A stretch of DNA of 14,799 nucleotides from Elusimicrobia bacterium UBA6262 (GTDB lineage: Bacteria; CAYTYR01; UBA6262): assembly GCA_002441095.1 (NCBI GenBank), contig DJVG01000053.1, forward strand, positions 1 to 14,799. The letters are read 5' to 3'. Positions 13,390 through 14,799 of the stretch are shown here, one piece after another. The notes under the pieces were generated by a model. The model saw only the letters and a list, made by a program, of their open reading frames with translations, did no database searches and was not told where the DNA came from. Numbering within the stretch: position 1 is the stretch's first letter; each line of letters starts with the position of its first letter. The translations under genes and the position numbers were made by a program.

Positions 13390-13412
13390 CATACTCCTTT
13401 GTATGAACATAC
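13390..13412 (-). promoter_or_regulatory. Overlapping CATAC/GTATG inverted repeats around the SD
   Basis: On the minus strand, right after the EFR1 stop, GTATG-TT-CATAC (13412-13401) is a perfect 5-2-5 palindrome. The same CATAC can instead pair with GTATG at 13394-13390, placing AAAGGA of the PurF-like gene's SD in the loop. The two hairpins are mutually exclusive. It could tune translation or be a protein site. The palindrome is seen; function is inference. Confidence 0.35.
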
Positions 13413-14207
13413 TTAGTCCTTCTGCTGGTCCAGGATATCCTGTAAGTTAATATCCGGGTGATGGTATCTCTTCCTGGTTGCCGTATTCTTGCCGACTTGT
13501 ATCGCTTCCTGCGGGCACCACTGCAGGCAGGACACGCATTGCTCGCAATGGTGCAGCCAGACCGGTTTGCCGTCATTCATTTTAATATTCCTGACTGGGC
13601 AGGCTTTTTCGCAGATACCGCAACTGTTACATTTTTCATCCACCCAGAAAGTCTTATCCCCTTCCGGGATCCGGGGCGAGCCGTGCTTATAGATAAAGTT
13701 ACTGAACATAAAATCGATCAGGGGATTGTTGGCATAGATAGCTGCGCTTTGGCCGGCCTTTACTGTTGCGGCGATATTTTTGATCGCGGTGTTTTCATTG
13801 GCAAATAGCTTTTGCTGTACCTCCGGCGATTTGGCGCCGTACAGGGGTGTATAATTGCCAGGCATCCGGATACCAAAGCCGGCTGACAGGATGATCTGAC
13901 TGGCGGCGAGGATATCTTTCATCTGCAGTAGTGTCCCGGCTGGAAATCCGCCATAATTAGCGATAGCAAAGACATATATTGATTTGGGTACTTGCAGTTT
14001 ACGGGCAAAATTTGCAACGATCAGCGGCAGTCCCCACATATAGACAGGGAAGATAATACCTGCTCGCTCCGCATTTGGAGCGATACTCTGCTGGTCAGCG
14101 ACCCGGGCTATCGGAATGAGCTCTGTGTCACCCAGCAGTGCCGCCAGGTCCCTGGCAATTTTAAGTGAATTACCGGTGCCGGTAAAATAATACAAAATAG
14201 ATTTCAT
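13413..14207 (-). CDS. EFR1-type flavodoxin-ferredoxin protein, 264 aa
   Basis: Residues 1-160 are flavodoxin-like, with the FMN phosphate loop F-T-G-T-G-N-S at 8-14 and a second flavin loop near N-Y-G-G-F-P at 84-89. Residues 190-240 carry two 4Fe-4S clusters: C193-x2-C196-x2-C199-x3-C203-P and C221-x2-C224-x2-C227-x3-C231-P. This order defines the EFR1 (ferredoxin-flavodoxin) family, cytosolic electron-transfer proteins common in anaerobes; partners are mostly unknown. The ATG follows a weak AAGG. It lies 40 bp after the SH3-domain gene and 28 bp before the PurF-like gene, which also seems to hold an Fe-S cluster, so the two may work together. Family assignment is firm; the substrate is not. 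Confidence 0.88.
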   Translation of the reverse strand: MKSILYYFTGTGNSLKIARDLAALLGDTELIPIARVADQQSIAPNAERAGIIFPVYMWGLPLIVANFARKLQVPKSIYVFAIANYGGFPAGTLLQMKDILAASQIILSAGFGIRMPGNYTPLYGAKSPEVQQKLFANENTAIKNIAATVKAGQSAAIYANNPLIDFMFSNFIYKHGSPRIPEGDKTFWVDEKCNSCGICEKACPVRNIKMNDGKPVWLHHCEQCVSCLQWCPQEAIQVGKNTATRKRYHHPDINLQDILDQQKD

Positions 14208-14230
14208 AACCTTGTGGCCCCGCTTCCTGA

Positions 14231-14242
14231 ATTGTGAACAAT
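14231..14242. other. Short palindrome ATTGT-GA-ACAAT
   Basis: A perfect 5-2-5 palindrome in the 40-bp spacer between the SH3-domain gene and the EFR1 gene. It has the same architecture as the GTATG-AA-CATAC palindrome at 13401-13412 in the next spacer of the same group. It may be a regulator half-site pair or a small RNA hairpin; it may also be chance. Confidence 0.25.
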
Positions 14243-14247
14243 AGTTA

Positions 14248-14799
14248 TTACCAGTTCTTAGAAATGGCCTCTGATAGCAGTGTGAGGTAGGTGGCAGGCT
14301 GGATCTTGTACTTATGGCAGATTTCCAGGATGAACTTCTCCTCCACAGTTTGCTGATAGAATATTTTTTCCTGTAATTCAGCCTGGCTCTTAACTGCAGG
14401 ATACTTGGTATTGGTGTCAGTCATGGCCCGGTCTTTGGCATCTATGAGACTATCGTAAATATCACGGCGGACAGATTCTCTGGCTGGCAGCTGCGGCACT
14501 GCATTTGAGCCGCGGCAAAGAGCTTTGCGGACGAACCTGGTTTCACCGGAAAATGTCAGAATATGGTACCAGCCATTTTGCTGGCCGTTATATTTGAAGA
14601 CGTCATTTTTAAGACCATTCAACAATGTTTTGCCTTGTTCATCAGGGATAGCCTTGATCTCAGCAGTCTTTGCATTGATGACGACATAGCCATATTCTGC
14701 CTGGTCTTCGCTTTCTTCTTCAACCTTGGCTGTTTGCTCTGCTGCTTGCTGCTTTAAGGCCTCCAATTCAGTTCCTGAGAAGACTTTTACAACAGTGTT
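14248..14799 (-). CDS. SH3-domain envelope protein, N-terminus outside window
   Basis: The frame is open to the window edge with 11 codons before a TTG at 14766, so the true start is almost certainly outside and 183 residues are visible. The visible part begins with a charged Gln/Glu/Ala segment. Then comes a bacterial SH3-like module (Y-G-Y-V-V-I-N-A, I-K-A-I-P-D-E, G-L-K-N-D-V-F-K-Y-N-G, N-G-W-Y-H-I-L, R-F-V-R-K-A-L-C) of about 60 residues, as found in cell-wall-associated or periplasmic proteins. The C-terminal 85 residues are charged and probably helical, with no known domain. No signal peptide can be assessed. First of a likely three-gene group with the EFR1 and PurF-like genes. Confidence 0.75.
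   Translation of the reverse strand, partial: NTVVKVFSGTELEALKQQAAEQTAKVEEESEDQAEYGYVVINAKTAEIKAIPDEQGKTLLNGLKNDVFKYNGQQNGWYHILTFSGETRFVRKALCRGSNAVPQLPARESVRRDIYDSLIDAKDRAMTDTNTKYPAVKSQAELQEKIFYQQTVEEKFILEICHKYKIQPATYLTLLSEAISKNW

Noticed and set aside
13385..13576. N-terminal extension of the PurF-like frame to 13576
   Set aside because: It overlaps the EFR1 ferredoxin coding region, while the ATG at 13384 has AAAGGAG and gives the normal family N-terminus.
14248..14766. TTG at 14766 as the start of the SH3-domain gene
   Set aside because: The frame stays open to the window edge and no SD precedes the TTG, so the gene is taken as truncated by the window.

Overview
The window looks like chromosomal DNA of an uncultivated, diderm (outer-membrane-bearing) bacterium with type IV pilus or type II secretion-like machinery. 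An OmpA-type lipoprotein with a lipobox, a secreted probable beta-barrel and secreted SBBP-propeller proteins all point to an outer membrane. The CxxC-x17-CxxC zinc-knuckle protein, the two-CW protein, DUF190 plus CrcB, and the short intergenic repeats are combinations I associate with candidate phyla such as Margulisbacteria, Omnitrophota or Elusimicrobiota. That placement is a low-confidence guess. No RNA genes, transposases, integrases or CRISPR arrays are visible. Nearly all genes are on the minus strand and closely packed, so the region reads as a series of short operons.

Region by region (minus strand, in transcription order). From 14799 to 11981 there is a truncated SH3-domain protein, an EFR1-type flavodoxin/ferredoxin protein and a PurF-like phosphoribosyltransferase whose glutaminase domain lacks the catalytic Cys. 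From 11931 to 10825 come a two-CW Cys-rich protein, CrcB (fluoride channel, TTG start) and a DUF190 protein. From 10786 to 8689 a small secreted beta-rich protein overlaps a secreted protein carrying an Ig/PKD-like domain and seven 57-residue SBBP repeats. From 8598 to 6265 come an OmpA-family lipoprotein, a membrane-anchored Pro/Ala/Lys-linker protein, a 74-residue pseudopilin and two zinc-knuckle proteins. Two small plus-strand genes (46 and 79 aa) lie between 5731 and 6268 in an otherwise gene-poor interval. From 5318 to beyond position 1 is a pilin operon: an excisionase-type HTH fused to a PilX/GspK-like prepilin, then a giant 1039-aa prepilin, then a PilW-like prepilin cut by the window edge.

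The most interesting signal is the start of the pilin operon. The first gene encodes a prepilin whose cytoplasmic leader (about 116 residues before the K-R-G/S cleavage-like site) contains a complete excisionase/MerR-like helix-turn-helix. Immediately upstream, the predicted promoter (TTGATT, 17 bp, TATACT) is embedded in an array of GTATA/GTAAT elements repeated exactly every 10 bp, one helical turn. My inference is that the HTH leader binds this phased array and autoregulates the operon, and that prepilin-peptidase cleavage could release the DNA-binding leader from the membrane, coupling pilin maturation to transcription. The sequence shows the fusion, the cleavage-like motif and the phased repeats. 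The regulatory circuit is a hypothesis.

The 5319-6028 interval also holds a strong minus-strand terminator, a heptamer tandem repeat and a two-block element repeated upstream of each small plus-strand gene.
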